From NCBI RefSeq assembly GCF_003369575.1, contig NZ_PIOC01000012.1, positions 1 to 64,000 on the forward strand: 64,000 nucleotides of DNA, written 5' to 3'. This document shows positions 45,803 through 55,478 of the stretch, in pieces. The notes beneath the pieces are model-generated. The model made no database searches and was not told the DNA's origin. It worked only from the letters and a program-made list of their open reading frames with translations. Made by a program: the position numbers and the translations under genes. Within the stretch, counting starts at the first letter, position 1, and every line of letters begins with the position of its first letter. The stretch comes from Oceanobacillus arenosus. Lineage in GTDB: Bacteria; Bacillota; Bacilli; Bacillales; Amphibacillaceae.

Positions 45803-46214
45803 GTCGATAAAAGCAATGATAATCACTCTCGTGGTATTATTAATCGCAGCAATTGCCGCATTAGTAGTCATCTTGAATTCTCCTAAAGAAAATGTTCAAG
45901 GCAAGGAGCTAACAATAGATGAAGTAGTTGAATATTCTTATGAATCTCCGGAAATAACCACCGACCTTGAAGATGGCAGCTTTGTACGAATTCAATTTCA
46001 AATCCTAACAGATAGCAAAGAAGCAAAAGACGAAGTAGGTAAGCGAGAATTCCAGCTAAAAAATATTATTATTAAAGCATTGGCAGAAATGAAGGAAGAA
46101 GATTTTAAATCTGGACTAGAAAATCTAGAGGATGTATTAAGAATAAAATTAAATGAAGTAATGAAAGATGGCAGTATCACTGCTGTTTATACGATAAATA
46201 AAATTCTGCAATAG
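45795..46214 (+). CDS. fliL: Flagellar basal body-associated protein FliL
   Basis: Single-pass membrane protein near the stator. GTG 45795, spaced from AGGTG within the swrD end, gives 139 residues: a short cytoplasmic tail, a membrane segment (about 6-26, AMIITLVVLLIAAIAALVVI) and a FliL domain with KEAKDEVGKREFQLKNIIIK. The in-frame ATG 45756 upstream lies deep in swrD and would place extra charged residues before the anchor. It overlaps swrD by 8 bp. Confidence 0.9.
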   Translation: MSKSIKAMIITLVVLLIAAIAALVVILNSPKENVQGKELTIDEVVEYSYESPEITTDLEDGSFVRIQFQILTDSKEAKDEVGKREFQLKNIIIKALAEMKEEDFKSGLENLEDVLRIKLNEVMKDGSITAVYTINKILQ

Positions 46215-46250
46215 TGGGTAAATACTCCAATCTGGAGGTGAGTGATTGTA

Positions 46251-47246
46251 ATGGAAGAAATTCTTTCGCAAAATGAAATTGATGCATTATTATCTGCTAT
46301 TAGTTCAGGAGAAATGAATGCAGAAGAGCTAAAGAAAGAAGAACAAGAAAAAAGGATTCGCACCTATGACTTTAAACGAGCATTGCGTTTTTCAAAAGAT
46401 CAGATTAGAAGTATATCAAGAATACATGAAAATTATGCTCGATTATTAACGACGTTCTTTTCAACGCAATTTAGGTCATTTGTAAATATATCTGTAACAT
46501 CAGTAGATCAAATCCCGTTTGAAGAATTTATTCGTTCTGTACCGAAATTGACGGTATTAAATATATATAGTGTCGAGCCACTCGATGGTAGACTAATTAT
46601 GGAAATTAACCCAAATATTGCTTATGCAATTTTAGATCGAATTCTCGGTGGGAAAGGAAATAGCACTTATAAAAATGAAGGGTTAACGGAAATTGAAAAA
46701 ATATTGCTACGGCAAATTTTTGAAAAAACGACTGATAGCTTAACCGAAGCGTGGTCATCGGTTGCAGAAATCAATCCAAGTTTAGAAAGTTTTGAGGAGA
46801 ACCCTCAATTTCTACAAATGATTTCTCCTAATGAAACGGTTGTCGTTGTTTCATTAACCACAGTAATTGGTGAGGCAAGTGGGATGATTAATATTTGTAT
46901 TCCATATATTTTACTGGAACCAATAATACCGAAATTATCTGCGCACTATTGGATGCAATCCTCTAATAAAGAGCGTGATTATGAAAGCTACCATAAATTA
47001 ATAAAGCATGTTCAACAAGCAGAAATAGATGTAAAATCAATATTGGGAGAAACGACTATTTCGATTCAGGAATTTTTGAAATTGGACAAACAAGATATTA
47101 TTGCGTTGGACCAACCAATCGATCATCCTCTTGCATTAGTAATTAATGATGAACCTAAATTTAGTGTACAGCCAGGGAAGTATAAAAACAAAATGTCTGT
47201 ACAAGTATTAGAAGAAATTAAAGGGGGGAATGAAGATAATGAATGA
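46251..47246 (+). CDS. fliM: Flagellar motor switch protein FliM
   Basis: Switch protein that binds CheY-P. ATG 46251 has GGAGGT 11 nt upstream and gives 331 residues starting MEEILSQNEIDALLSAISSG, where the EIDALL peptide is the CheY-binding segment. The middle CheC-like domain (DFKRALRFSKDQIRSISRIH, IAYAILDRILGG) and the C-terminal SpoA domain follow. GTG 46242 is too close to the ribosome site. The end overlaps fliY by 8 bp. Confidence 0.97.
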   Translation: MEEILSQNEIDALLSAISSGEMNAEELKKEEQEKRIRTYDFKRALRFSKDQIRSISRIHENYARLLTTFFSTQFRSFVNISVTSVDQIPFEEFIRSVPKLTVLNIYSVEPLDGRLIMEINPNIAYAILDRILGGKGNSTYKNEGLTEIEKILLRQIFEKTTDSLTEAWSSVAEINPSLESFEENPQFLQMISPNETVVVVSLTTVIGEASGMINICIPYILLEPIIPKLSAHYWMQSSNKERDYESYHKLIKHVQQAEIDVKSILGETTISIQEFLKLDKQDIIALDQPIDHPLALVINDEPKFSVQPGKYKNKMSVQVLEEIKGGNEDNE

Positions 47247-48411
47247 CGGTATGCTGTCTCAGGAGGAAATTGATGCATTGTTAAATGTTGGCTCTGACGA
47301 TGATGATCTAGAAGATAAAGCGTCTGAACAACAAGGTTATCTATCTAATATTGAGATAGATACACTAGGTGAAATAGGAAATATTTCATTTGGTAGTTCT
47401 GCAACAACACTTTCCACTTTGCTTAATCAAAAAGTGGAAATTACAACACCAGGTGTATCAGTGATTGAAAAAAAAGATCTAAATGAAGCATTTTCTTTTC
47501 AACCAGTGAGTATCCAAGTGAGTTATACTCAAGGATTTACAGGTAAAAATGTATTCATTATTAAGGCAACAGACGCTGCAATTATTGCTGATATCATGAT
47601 AGGTGGCGATGGTACTAATCCGGATATGGAATTAAATGAGATTCATTTAAGTGCAGTTCAAGAAGCAATGAATCAAATGATGGGTGCAGCAGCAACTAGT
47701 ATGTCTACCATATTTGATAGGAAAGTAGATATCTCACCACCATCCATATTAAATGATTCGGTGATAAAAAACGAAACCTTCTTTGATGAGGATGCATATG
47801 TCAGAGTTTCCTTTCGATTAATGGTAGGAAATCTTATAGACTCAGATATGATGCAACTTATGCCAATGCAATTTGCGAAGCAGCTAGTTGATCAATTATT
47901 GAATCAGGAAGCAGCTACAGATCAGGAGGACTTGACTACTGAAGTTACTGCAACAATTGACACGTTGGAAAGAACGTTAGAGCCTGAAGTAGAACACTTT
48001 CCACAAATCCCATCTACTTATCAGCAATCTACAGGATATCAAGAAGCACAGGAATCACAATTTTTAGGAAATCATGTCGGTGCACAACCAGCAACAATTC
48101 AGGAAGCATCATTTTCTAATTTTGAAAAAGTGGAATTAAATCATTTCGAACAGAGAAATTTGGATATGCTGCTTGATATTCCTTTAAAAATAACCGTTGA
48201 ACTTGGTCGTACGAAACGAACAATTAAAGATATCCTTGATCTCACGTCCGGTTCAATTATTGAACTCGATAAACTGGCAGGTGAGCCCGTAGATATCTTA
48301 GTTAATGATAAACTAATTGCTGAGGGAGAAGTAGTGGTCATTGATGAGAATTTTGGTGTTCGTGTTACAGATATTATTAGTAAGCCCGACCGATTAATGA
48401 AATTAAAATAA
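47239..48411 (+). CDS. fliY: Flagellar motor switch phosphatase FliY
   Basis: Replaces FliN in Bacilli and dephosphorylates CheY-P at the switch. Domains in order: N-terminal EEIDALLNVGSD CheY-binding peptide, CheC-type phosphatase domain (about 35-215, with active-site helices LGEIGNISFGSSATTLSTLL and SAVQEAMNQMMGAAATSMST), an acidic linker, and a SpoA/FliN domain (about 305-385: LDIPLKITVELGRTKRTIKD). ATG 47239 fits AAGGGGGG, while ATG 47230 lies 1 nt from it. The length of 390 residues is near normal. Confidence 0.95.
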   Translation: MNDGMLSQEEIDALLNVGSDDDDLEDKASEQQGYLSNIEIDTLGEIGNISFGSSATTLSTLLNQKVEITTPGVSVIEKKDLNEAFSFQPVSIQVSYTQGFTGKNVFIIKATDAAIIADIMIGGDGTNPDMELNEIHLSAVQEAMNQMMGAAATSMSTIFDRKVDISPPSILNDSVIKNETFFDEDAYVRVSFRLMVGNLIDSDMMQLMPMQFAKQLVDQLLNQEAATDQEDLTTEVTATIDTLERTLEPEVEHFPQIPSTYQQSTGYQEAQESQFLGNHVGAQPATIQEASFSNFEKVELNHFEQRNLDMLLDIPLKITVELGRTKRTIKDILDLTSGSIIELDKLAGEPVDILVNDKLIAEGEVVVIDENFGVRVTDIISKPDRLMKLK

Positions 48412-48434
48412 TGAATGATTATGGGGGAATTATA

Positions 48435-48797
48435 ATGGCAAAAAGAATTTTGGTAGTAGACGATGCGGCATTTATGCGGATGATGATTAAAGATATTTTG
48501 ACTAAGAATGGCTATGAAGTTGTTGGCGAAGCACAGGATGGCGCACAAGCAGTTGAAAAATATAAGGAACTTATACCTGATCTAGTGACAATGGATATTA
48601 CAATGCCAGAGATGGATGGGATTACTGCATTAAAAAATATCAAAGGATTTAGCCCGGAGGCAAAAATAATCATGTGCTCCGCAATGGGACAACAAGCAAT
48701 GGTTATCGATGCGATTCAAGCTGGAGCAAAGGATTTTATTGTTAAGCCGTTTCAAGCTGATCGTGTAATTGAGGCAATTCAAAAGGCGTTAAGTTAA
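48435..48797 (+). CDS. cheY: Chemotaxis response regulator CheY
   Basis: Single receiver domain of 120 residues that signals from the receptor kinase to FliM. The acidic pocket is Asp9/Asp10, the phosphorylation site Asp54 (LVTMDITMPEMDG), followed by Ser82 and Lys104 (FIVKPF). ATG 48435 fits GGGGGAAT; the in-frame ATG 48411 overlaps the fliY stop without a ribosome site. The kinase gene cheA is not in this operon. Confidence 0.97.
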   Translation: MAKRILVVDDAAFMRMMIKDILTKNGYEVVGEAQDGAQAVEKYKELIPDLVTMDITMPEMDGITALKNIKGFSPEAKIIMCSAMGQQAMVIDAIQAGAKDFIVKPFQADRVIEAIQKALS

Positions 48798-48804
48798 GAA
48801 ACGA

Positions 48805-49485
48805 GTGAGGATCTTGAATAATAAAACTATGATTTACTTTTGTCTTTCTGTTGTTTTGCTACTATATGTACTCCCTAGTACTATTGTAGTAGCAGCAACA
48901 ACACCAAATGCTAAGGATTGCATTGAGAAAGCGATTGAGTGTGAAGAATTAAATGGCACGATTAATAATGAAACTGAGAAAGATAATGAAGAACCTCTTG
49001 TAAGTGGGGATAATACGGAGTCATTAGCATTATCTTTAGTACGGATGTTTTTTGCATTATTATTAGTTTTAGCCCTAATTTATTTTCTATTAAAGTTTTT
49101 AAATAAACGCAATAAATCACTAAATAATCAAGTAAAGGCGTTAGAAAAATTAGGCGGAATTTCACTAGGACAAAATAAAACGATTCAGCTCGTACGTGTT
49201 GGCAACCAAATATTTCTACTCGGTGTTGGTGATAATATTGAGTTAATAATGGAAGTCACAGAAGAAAAAGTAATAGAAGCCCTTCTTGAGAAGGATGAAA
49301 ACGCGACAGATAATTTTACTGCAGGATCTCTATTCCAATCGTTTCTTTCATCGAAAACAGATGGCAAAAAAGCTACAAAAAGTAAGGAGTTCAATAAATT
49401 GTTTTCCAATGAACTTGATAACTTAAAGAAAAACAGAAAAAAATTGATCAACAAGCATGAACAGAAGGAAGATAAGCATGAATGA
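48805..49485 (+). CDS. fliZ: Flagellar biosynthesis protein FliZ/FliO
   Basis: FliO-family protein that assists export gate assembly. It has an N-terminal signal-like hydrophobic segment (about 9-30), a short extracytoplasmic acidic part, a second membrane segment (about 76-100, RMFFALLLVLALIYFLLKFL) and a FliO domain (LEKLGGISLGQNKTIQLVRV, LLGVG). The C-terminal tail is rich in Lys and Asn. Starts GTG 48805, TTG 48814 and ATG 48829 are all possible and none has a well-spaced ribosome site. It overlaps fliP by 8 bp. Confidence 0.87.
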   Translation: MRILNNKTMIYFCLSVVLLLYVLPSTIVVAATTPNAKDCIEKAIECEELNGTINNETEKDNEEPLVSGDNTESLALSLVRMFFALLLVLALIYFLLKFLNKRNKSLNNQVKALEKLGGISLGQNKTIQLVRVGNQIFLLGVGDNIELIMEVTEEKVIEALLEKDENATDNFTAGSLFQSFLSSKTDGKKATKSKEFNKLFSNELDNLKKNRKKLINKHEQKEDKHE

Positions 49486-50143
49486 ATTTATTGATATGTT
49501 TTCGAGTTCAGATCCTTCAAATGTAGCAACATCTGTTAAATTGCTTTTATTATTAACGGTTTTATCTATAGCACCGGGAATCCTAATTTTGATGACGAGT
49601 TTTACTAGAATCATTATTGTATTGTCATTTGTTCGAACATCACTTGGTACGCAACAAATGCCGCCAAACCAAGTACTTCTTGGCCTTGCACTGTTTTTAA
49701 CCTTCTTTATCATGGCACCGACATTTAATCAAGTGTATGATGAAGCATTAGCGCCTTTATTCGCTGAGGAAATCACGTTGGACGAGGCATATGAAAATGC
49801 AAGCACACCATTAAAGGATTTCATGGCAGGTCATACAAGACAAAAGGATCTAGCATTATTTATGAATTACTCACAGATTGAAAGCCCTAAGTCAATTCAA
49901 GATATTCCACTTACAACCTTGGTACCTGCTTTCGCAATTAGTGAGTTAAAAACAGCATTCCAAATGGGCTTTATGATTTTTATCCCATTCTTGGTAATCG
50001 ACATGGCTGTTGCAAGTATTCTTATGTCGATGGGAATGATGATGCTACCGCCTGTTATGATTTCTTTACCATTTAAAATATTATTATTTGTTTTAGTAGA
50101 CGGTTGGTATTTGATTACACATTCCTTGTTAAACGGTTTTTAG
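49478..50143 (+). CDS. fliP: Flagellar biosynthesis protein FliP
   Basis: Core of the FliPQR export gate. ATG 49478, spaced from AAGGAA, gives 221 residues as in B. subtilis. Membrane segments and the signatures LTVLSIAPGILILMTSFTRI and VRTSLGTQQMPPNQVLLGLA are clear, and PALAISELKTAFQMGF-type sequence is present as PAFAISELKTAFQMGF. The upstream in-frame ATG 49457 lies in the fliZ tail and is rejected. Confidence 0.97.
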   Translation: MNEFIDMFSSSDPSNVATSVKLLLLLTVLSIAPGILILMTSFTRIIIVLSFVRTSLGTQQMPPNQVLLGLALFLTFFIMAPTFNQVYDEALAPLFAEEITLDEAYENASTPLKDFMAGHTRQKDLALFMNYSQIESPKSIQDIPLTTLVPAFAISELKTAFQMGFMIFIPFLVIDMAVASILMSMGMMMLPPVMISLPFKILLFVLVDGWYLITHSLLNGF

Positions 50144-50167
50144 GTTGATGAAAGGGGCTTTTGGTAA

Positions 50168-50437
50168 ATGAGTAGTGAATATGTATTGGCATTGGCAGAG
50201 AAAGCGATAACTACATTATTGCTAGTAACAGGACCATTATTAATAGTAGCGCTTGTAGTTGGTCTGCTTGTCAGTATTTTTCAAGCAACAACACAGATAC
50301 AAGAACAAACATTGGCCTTTGTCCCAAAGATTATTGCGGTATTGGTTGGTTTAATTTTTCTTGGCCCATGGATGTTAACAACGATGGTAGAATTTACTGC
50401 CTCTATATTTCAAAGTTTAAATCAGTTTGTAGGGTAA
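50168..50437 (+). CDS. fliQ: Flagellar biosynthesis protein FliQ
   Basis: Small export gate subunit of 89 residues with two membrane hairpin segments. The family motif is GLLVSIFQATTQIQEQTLAF, followed by VPKIIAVLVGLIFLGPWM. AAAGGGGC lies before the ATG. fliR follows after 3 bp. Confidence 0.96.
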   Translation: MSSEYVLALAEKAITTLLLVTGPLLIVALVVGLLVSIFQATTQIQEQTLAFVPKIIAVLVGLIFLGPWMLTTMVEFTASIFQSLNQFVG

Positions 50438-50440
50438 ATT

Positions 50441-51220
50441 ATGCTTGAAATGATTAATTTGAACAGTTTACCAGTATTTCTTTTAATCTTTGTAAGAGTG
50501 ATGGCGTTCTTTGTTACAATGCCATTATTTTCGTATCGTACGATTCCAATGCAATTTAAAATAGGCTTTAGTTTTTTCCTAGCATTAACGATGTTTTATA
50601 CAGTTGATTCGTCCATGATTACAATTGATGGGATGTTCCTCTTTCTATTAATGAAAGAGGCAATTGTTGGATTATTCATTGGGCTAATCGCCTTTATTAT
50701 ACTTTCTGCTATTCAAGTTGCAGGCGGATTAATTGATTTTCAAATGGGCTTTGCGATTGCTAATGTTATGGATCCACAAACAGGTGCTCAAAGTCCAATC
50801 AGTGGACAGTTTTTATACATTATTTCTTTATTATTCCTCTTATCAGTTGATGGTCATCATTTAATCATCGATGGAATTTATAACAGTTATCAATTTATTC
50901 CGTTAGAAGCATTTATTCCTTTTGAAAATAAATCGATTGCTGATTTCGTCATTCAATCGTTTAATAATATGTTTTTGATTGCTTTCCAAATTGCGATCCC
51001 GATTGTCGGCTGCCTATTTTTAGTTGATATTGCGCTTGGAATTATTGCAAGAACTGTTCCACAATTAAACGTTTTTGTTGTCGGACTCCCACTGAAAATA
51101 ATTGTAAGTTTTGTCGCAATAGTAATATTTCTATCACTTTACATGTCGCTTGCACAGTATTTATTCGATACGATGTTCAAGGCGATGCGTGGACTTATGC
51201 AATTATTCGGGGGTGCTTAA
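50441..51220 (+). CDS. fliR: Flagellar biosynthesis protein FliR
   Basis: Third subunit of the export gate. The 259 residues form about six membrane segments. FVRVMAFFVTMPLFSYRTIP, QVAGGLIDFQMGFAIANVMD and DPQTGAQSPISGQF are diagnostic. The stop lies 1 bp before the flhB TTG, with the ribosome site for flhB inside the fliR end. Confidence 0.96.
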   Translation: MLEMINLNSLPVFLLIFVRVMAFFVTMPLFSYRTIPMQFKIGFSFFLALTMFYTVDSSMITIDGMFLFLLMKEAIVGLFIGLIAFIILSAIQVAGGLIDFQMGFAIANVMDPQTGAQSPISGQFLYIISLLFLLSVDGHHLIIDGIYNSYQFIPLEAFIPFENKSIADFVIQSFNNMFLIAFQIAIPIVGCLFLVDIALGIIARTVPQLNVFVVGLPLKIIVSFVAIVIFLSLYMSLAQYLFDTMFKAMRGLMQLFGGA

Positions 51221-51221
51221 C

Positions 51222-52298
51222 TTGCGGCTAAAAATGGATCTACAGTTTTTTGCAGGTGAGAAAACCGAGAAGGCAACACCGAAAAAAAGGCAGGATGAGC
51301 GTAGGAAGGGAAAGGTTGCGAAAAGTCAGGACATCAATGCTGCAATTCTACTATTGAGCAGCCTGGTTACGTTAATCGTTTTTAGTAAGAATATATTAGG
51401 TAATATGATGTTACTATTTGAGCAGTTCTTTATTAATTTTGATAGAGAGGTCACCATTTCAAGTGTCATGCAAGTATTCATAACCGCAGTTTTTGAACTT
51501 GCTAAATTGGTAGCACCAATCTTTGTCATCTCTATTATTGCTGCGATTGCTTCGAACTTCTTACAAATTGGTTTTTTATTTACGACCGAATCACTAAAGT
51601 TTGATTTAAAGCGAATTGATCCAATCCAAGGAGCAAAACGGATATTTTCGATACGTGCTTTAGTAGAGTTATTAAAATCTTTATTGAAGATTGTTTGTAT
51701 TGGCTCGATAACCTTCTTTATTATTTGGATGTATAAAGATGAAATGTTAATGACGGCATTTACCAATGCAGAGGGTGCCCTTTCCTTCTTCGGAAGGGTT
51801 ACTGCAACAATGGGGATTTCCGCTACGATTGCATTATTATTTTTAGCAATCCTTGATTATGCTTATCAACGTTTTGATTTTGAAAAGAACTTACGAATGT
51901 CAAAACAGGATATAAAAGATGAGTATAAAAATATGGAAGGTGACCCATTAATTAAATCCAAGATTAAAGAGAGACAAAGACAAGCAGCAACAAGGCGGAT
52001 GATGAGTGAAGTACCAAATGCCGATGTCGTGATTACGAATCCAACTCATTTCGCGATTGCGATAAAATATGATGAAAAAAAAGCAAGCGCACCATATGTG
52101 TTGGCAAAGGGTGTCGATCAAACGGCATTGAAGATTAAGGAAATTGCGAAGGAACATGATGTCGTAATGGTAGAAAATCGTCCATTAGCGCGGGCACTAT
52201 ACAAAGCCATTGAGATTGGTGACGTCATACCAGAGGAATTTTACCAAGCAGTTGCTGAAATTTTGGCTTATGTTTACCGATTAGAGAAAAAAGCTTAA
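51222..52298 (+). CDS. flhB: Flagellar biosynthesis protein FlhB
   Basis: Export switch protein whose autocleavage changes substrate class from hook to filament. TTG 51222 has GGGGG about 8 nt upstream and gives MRLKMDLQFFAGEKTEKATP, the same beginning as B. subtilis FlhB; the in-frame ATG 51150 lies inside fliR. The 358 residues contain four membrane segments, then the cytoplasmic domain with the cleavage site N273-P274-T275-H276. A soluble relative of its C-terminal domain is encoded at 22665-22946. Confidence 0.96.
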   Translation: MRLKMDLQFFAGEKTEKATPKKRQDERRKGKVAKSQDINAAILLLSSLVTLIVFSKNILGNMMLLFEQFFINFDREVTISSVMQVFITAVFELAKLVAPIFVISIIAAIASNFLQIGFLFTTESLKFDLKRIDPIQGAKRIFSIRALVELLKSLLKIVCIGSITFFIIWMYKDEMLMTAFTNAEGALSFFGRVTATMGISATIALLFLAILDYAYQRFDFEKNLRMSKQDIKDEYKNMEGDPLIKSKIKERQRQAATRRMMSEVPNADVVITNPTHFAIAIKYDEKKASAPYVLAKGVDQTALKIKEIAKEHDVVMVENRPLARALYKAIEIGDVIPEEFYQAVAEILAYVYRLEKKA

Positions 52299-52317
52299 GC
52301 AATGAGGAGAGTCATCC

Positions 52318-54354
52318 ATGAAAGTACGTGATATGTCCGTTCTTGTAGCGGTAATTGTAGTAATAATGATGCTAGTAATTCCATTACCTGGATGGCTATT
52401 AGACATACTTATTTTAGTTAATATAACCCTTTCCTTAATCGTTATTTTAGTATCAATGAACACAACGGAAGTGCTGCAATTTTCCGTTTTCCCTACATTG
52501 ATTCTATTATTAACGTTATTTCGTTTAGCATTAAATGTATCAACGACAAGAGCGATATTATCAGAAGGAAATGCTGGTGGTGTTGTTGATACATTCGGAT
52601 CATTCGTAATTGGCGATAATCCACTAGTAGGTTTTGTTGTATTTATCATTTTAGTCATTATCAACTTCCTAGTTATTACAAAAGGTTCGGAACGTGTATC
52701 GGAAGTAGCAGCAAGGTTCTCTCTTGATGCGATGCCTGGAAAGCAAATGGCAATCGATGCAGACTTGAATGCTGGTCTAGTTTCTGAGAAAGAAGCTAGA
52801 GAAAGGCGTGAGAAAGTGGAACGTGAAGCAGATTTTCATGGTTCCATGGATGGGGCAAGTAAGTTCGTTAAAGGGGATGCAATTGCAGGTATCATTATTG
52901 TTATTATTAATATCGTATTTGGAATAATCATCGGAATGATGCAAATGGGAATGCCAATTGGAGACGCTGTAACAACCTTTACTCGTCTAACGGTTGGTGA
53001 CGGGTTAGTAAGTCAAATCCCAGCATTATTAGTGTCAACGGCAACAGGGATTGTAGTGACTAGATCAAGTGGTTTAGGAAATTTAGGTACACAAGTAACT
53101 GGACAGCTAACGCAATATCCGAAATTATTATTTATTGCTGCAGCGACAATCTTTCTAATTGGTGTTATCACTCCAATTAACTTTCTATTAACAACGACGC
53201 TAGGAGGATTATTGGCGATTTGTGGCTACATATTATTAAAACAATCGAAAGAACCAGAAATCCCAGATGTTGAAGAAGATGTACAGGCAGAGAGCTCGGC
53301 GATGCGCTCTCCGGAAAATGTTGTCAATTTATTAAATATGGACCCAATCGAATTTGAATTTGGCTATGCACTTATTCCACTAGCAGATGCAAATCAAGGT
53401 GGAGATTTATTAGACCGAATTGTGATGATTCGAAGGCAGCTGGCAATCGAACTTGGGATTGTTATTCCGGTCGTACGTATCCGTGATAATATTCAACTTA
53501 ATCCGAATGAATATCGCCTTAAGATAAAAGGAAATGTCGTCGCTTCTGGTGAGTTACTGCTTGATCATTATCTGGCGATGGCCCCAGGAATTGATGATGA
53601 TGAAATTGAAGGAATCGACACAACGGAGCCTGCATTTGGCCTGCCAGCTAAATGGATAAGTGAAGAAATGAAGGATGAAGCTGAATTATCCGGCTATACA
53701 GTAGTCGACCCACCATCTGTTGTTTCCACACATATTACGGAAGTCATTAAGAACCATGCACATATTTTATTAGGTAGACAAGAAACCAAACAATTAATTG
53801 ATCACTTAAAAGAGTCGTATCCAATTTTAGCAGATGAAGTAACGCCCGAACCACTTGCAATTGGTGATATTCAAAAAGTACTTGCAAAGTTACTTAGAGA
53901 GAATGTATCGATTCGTAATTTACCAATCATCTTCGAAACGCTTGCGGATTTTGCAAAATTAACGAATGATACGGAGCTATTAGGGGAATACGTTAGACAA
54001 GCATTATCAGCCCAAATAACAAAGCAATATACGAATGATGACTTGTCATTAAAGGTAATCACTGTATCTGGTAAAGTTGAAAAGACAATTGCTGAGAACA
54101 TTAAGCAAACAGAACATGGCAACTATTTATCACTTGATCCAGAATCACAGCAATTGATAATAAAGACGATTCATGAGCAAGTTGAAAAATTAACCATTCA
54201 GGAAGAGGCTGCGATTGTTTTATGCTCGCCTGCAATTCGCATGTATTTAAAACAACTACTAGACAGATTCTTACCACAGGTTGTTGTATTATCCTATAAT
54301 GAGCTAGAACCTAATGTACAAGTTCAAAGTGTTGGGGTGGTGAATGTAGCATGA
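52318..54354 (+). CDS. flhA: Flagellar biosynthesis protein FlhA
   Basis: Main export gate protein. The 678 residues have about eight N-terminal membrane segments (to about 320) and a large cytoplasmic substrate-docking domain. Conserved stretches include FPTLILLLTLFRLALNVSTT, the FHIPEP-type FSLDAMPGKQMAIDADLNAG and DGASKFVKGDAIAGI. GAGGAGAG precedes the ATG. It overlaps flhF by 4 bp. Confidence 0.98.
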   Translation: MKVRDMSVLVAVIVVIMMLVIPLPGWLLDILILVNITLSLIVILVSMNTTEVLQFSVFPTLILLLTLFRLALNVSTTRAILSEGNAGGVVDTFGSFVIGDNPLVGFVVFIILVIINFLVITKGSERVSEVAARFSLDAMPGKQMAIDADLNAGLVSEKEARERREKVEREADFHGSMDGASKFVKGDAIAGIIIVIINIVFGIIIGMMQMGMPIGDAVTTFTRLTVGDGLVSQIPALLVSTATGIVVTRSSGLGNLGTQVTGQLTQYPKLLFIAAATIFLIGVITPINFLLTTTLGGLLAICGYILLKQSKEPEIPDVEEDVQAESSAMRSPENVVNLLNMDPIEFEFGYALIPLADANQGGDLLDRIVMIRRQLAIELGIVIPVVRIRDNIQLNPNEYRLKIKGNVVASGELLLDHYLAMAPGIDDDEIEGIDTTEPAFGLPAKWISEEMKDEAELSGYTVVDPPSVVSTHITEVIKNHAHILLGRQETKQLIDHLKESYPILADEVTPEPLAIGDIQKVLAKLLRENVSIRNLPIIFETLADFAKLTNDTELLGEYVRQALSAQITKQYTNDDLSLKVITVSGKVEKTIAENIKQTEHGNYLSLDPESQQLIIKTIHEQVEKLTIQEEAAIVLCSPAIRMYLKQLLDRFLPQVVVLSYNELEPNVQVQSVGVVNVA

Positions 54355-55478
54355 AGATGAAAAAATATATAGCACCAACAATGCCGGAAGCAATGAAGCA
54401 GATCCGCAAAGAGCTTGGTCCTAATGCCGTCATTTTGAACTCACAAGAAATACAACAAGGTGGGTTCATGGGATTATTTAAGAAGAAAAAGATAGAAGTA
54501 GTTGCTGTACTTGATTCAGTCCCATTACCAGCAAACGCGGAGGAAAAAAAAGCAGTCTTACCTAAATTGACCGATTCCTTCTCGTCATTACAAGAAAAGA
54601 ACGCCAATGCAATCGTTATAAATGAGATTAAGCAGCTAAAGAAAATGATGGAATACCAAGCGGAGAAAATGAAGACACATTATCCAATCCAATATGAAGA
54701 AATGTATCAATATTTACTCTATCAAGAGGTAGATCCGACGATTGCTCAAAAAATAATGGATTTGCTTATTGAGCGGCACGAAAAAGCAGGGATTAGCGCA
54801 GAATTAAAAGAAATGAAACAAGACACGAACAAAGTTATAAAGGATTTGCTCGAAAATATTTCCTTTAAAGGGATTGAATACGAGAAGAAAATTATTCAAT
54901 TTGTCGGTCCAACAGGAGTAGGAAAAACGACGACAATTGCTAAAATTGCTGCGAATATGATATTAAAGGATCATAAAAAGGTCGCGTTTATTACAACAGA
55001 CACCTATCGAATCGCTGCAATCGAGCAACTAAAAACGTATGCAAAAATTTTAAATATACCGTTAGAGGTCGCTTATTCGATTTCGGATTATAAGCTTGCA
55101 GTGCAAAACTTTCAGGAATACGATGTAATCCTAGTTGATACGGCTGGTAGAAACTTTCGTGATCAGAAGTATGTTCGCGAACTAGAAAAAAGTGTGGACA
55201 TCCATATTGAAATGGATACGTATCTGGTACTATCCTTAACAGCTAAACCGCAAGATATAACGGAAATATTTGATCAATTCGGTCATCTTTTCATAAAAGA
55301 AGTGATCTTTACGAAAATTGATGAGACACGACAGTATGGCAGTATGCTCAATATTATGTTAGATAAACAAATCGGAATTGCCTATATTACAAACGGACAA
55401 GATGTTCCAGATGATTTGTTGCAAGTAACACCCGATCAAATTGCAGCATTTATAGTAGGTGATTTTGGTGATGCATGA
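54351..55478 (+). CDS. flhF: Flagellar biosynthesis protein FlhF (SRP-type GTPase)
   Basis: Third SRP GTPase (with Ffh and FtsY) that places the flagellar basal body. The 375 residues include a basic N-terminal B domain (KKYIAPTMPEAMKQIRKELG), a helical N domain, and a G domain with [42 protein letters not shown] and FTKIDETRQYG. It overlaps flhA at the start and flhG at the end. Confidence 0.96.
   Translation: MKMKKYIAPTMPEAMKQIRKELGPNAVILNSQEIQQGGFMGLFKKKKIEVVAVLDSVPLPANAEEKKAVLPKLTDSFSSLQEKNANAIVINEIKQLKKMMEYQAEKMKTHYPIQYEEMYQYLLYQEVDPTIAQKIMDLLIERHEKAGISAELKEMKQDTNKVIKDLLENISFKGIEYEKKIIQFVGPTGVGKTTTIAKIAANMILKDHKKVAFITTDTYRIAAIEQLKTYAKILNIPLEVAYSISDYKLAVQNFQEYDVILVDTAGRNFRDQKYVRELEKSVDIHIEMDTYLVLSLTAKPQDITEIFDQFGHLFIKEVIFTKIDETRQYGSMLNIMLDKQIGIAYITNGQDVPDDLLQVTPDQIAAFIVGDFGDA

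Noticed and set aside
51150-51221. Extended N-terminus of FlhB from ATG 51150
   Set aside because: It lies wholly inside fliR; the family start and ribosome site both point to TTG 51222.
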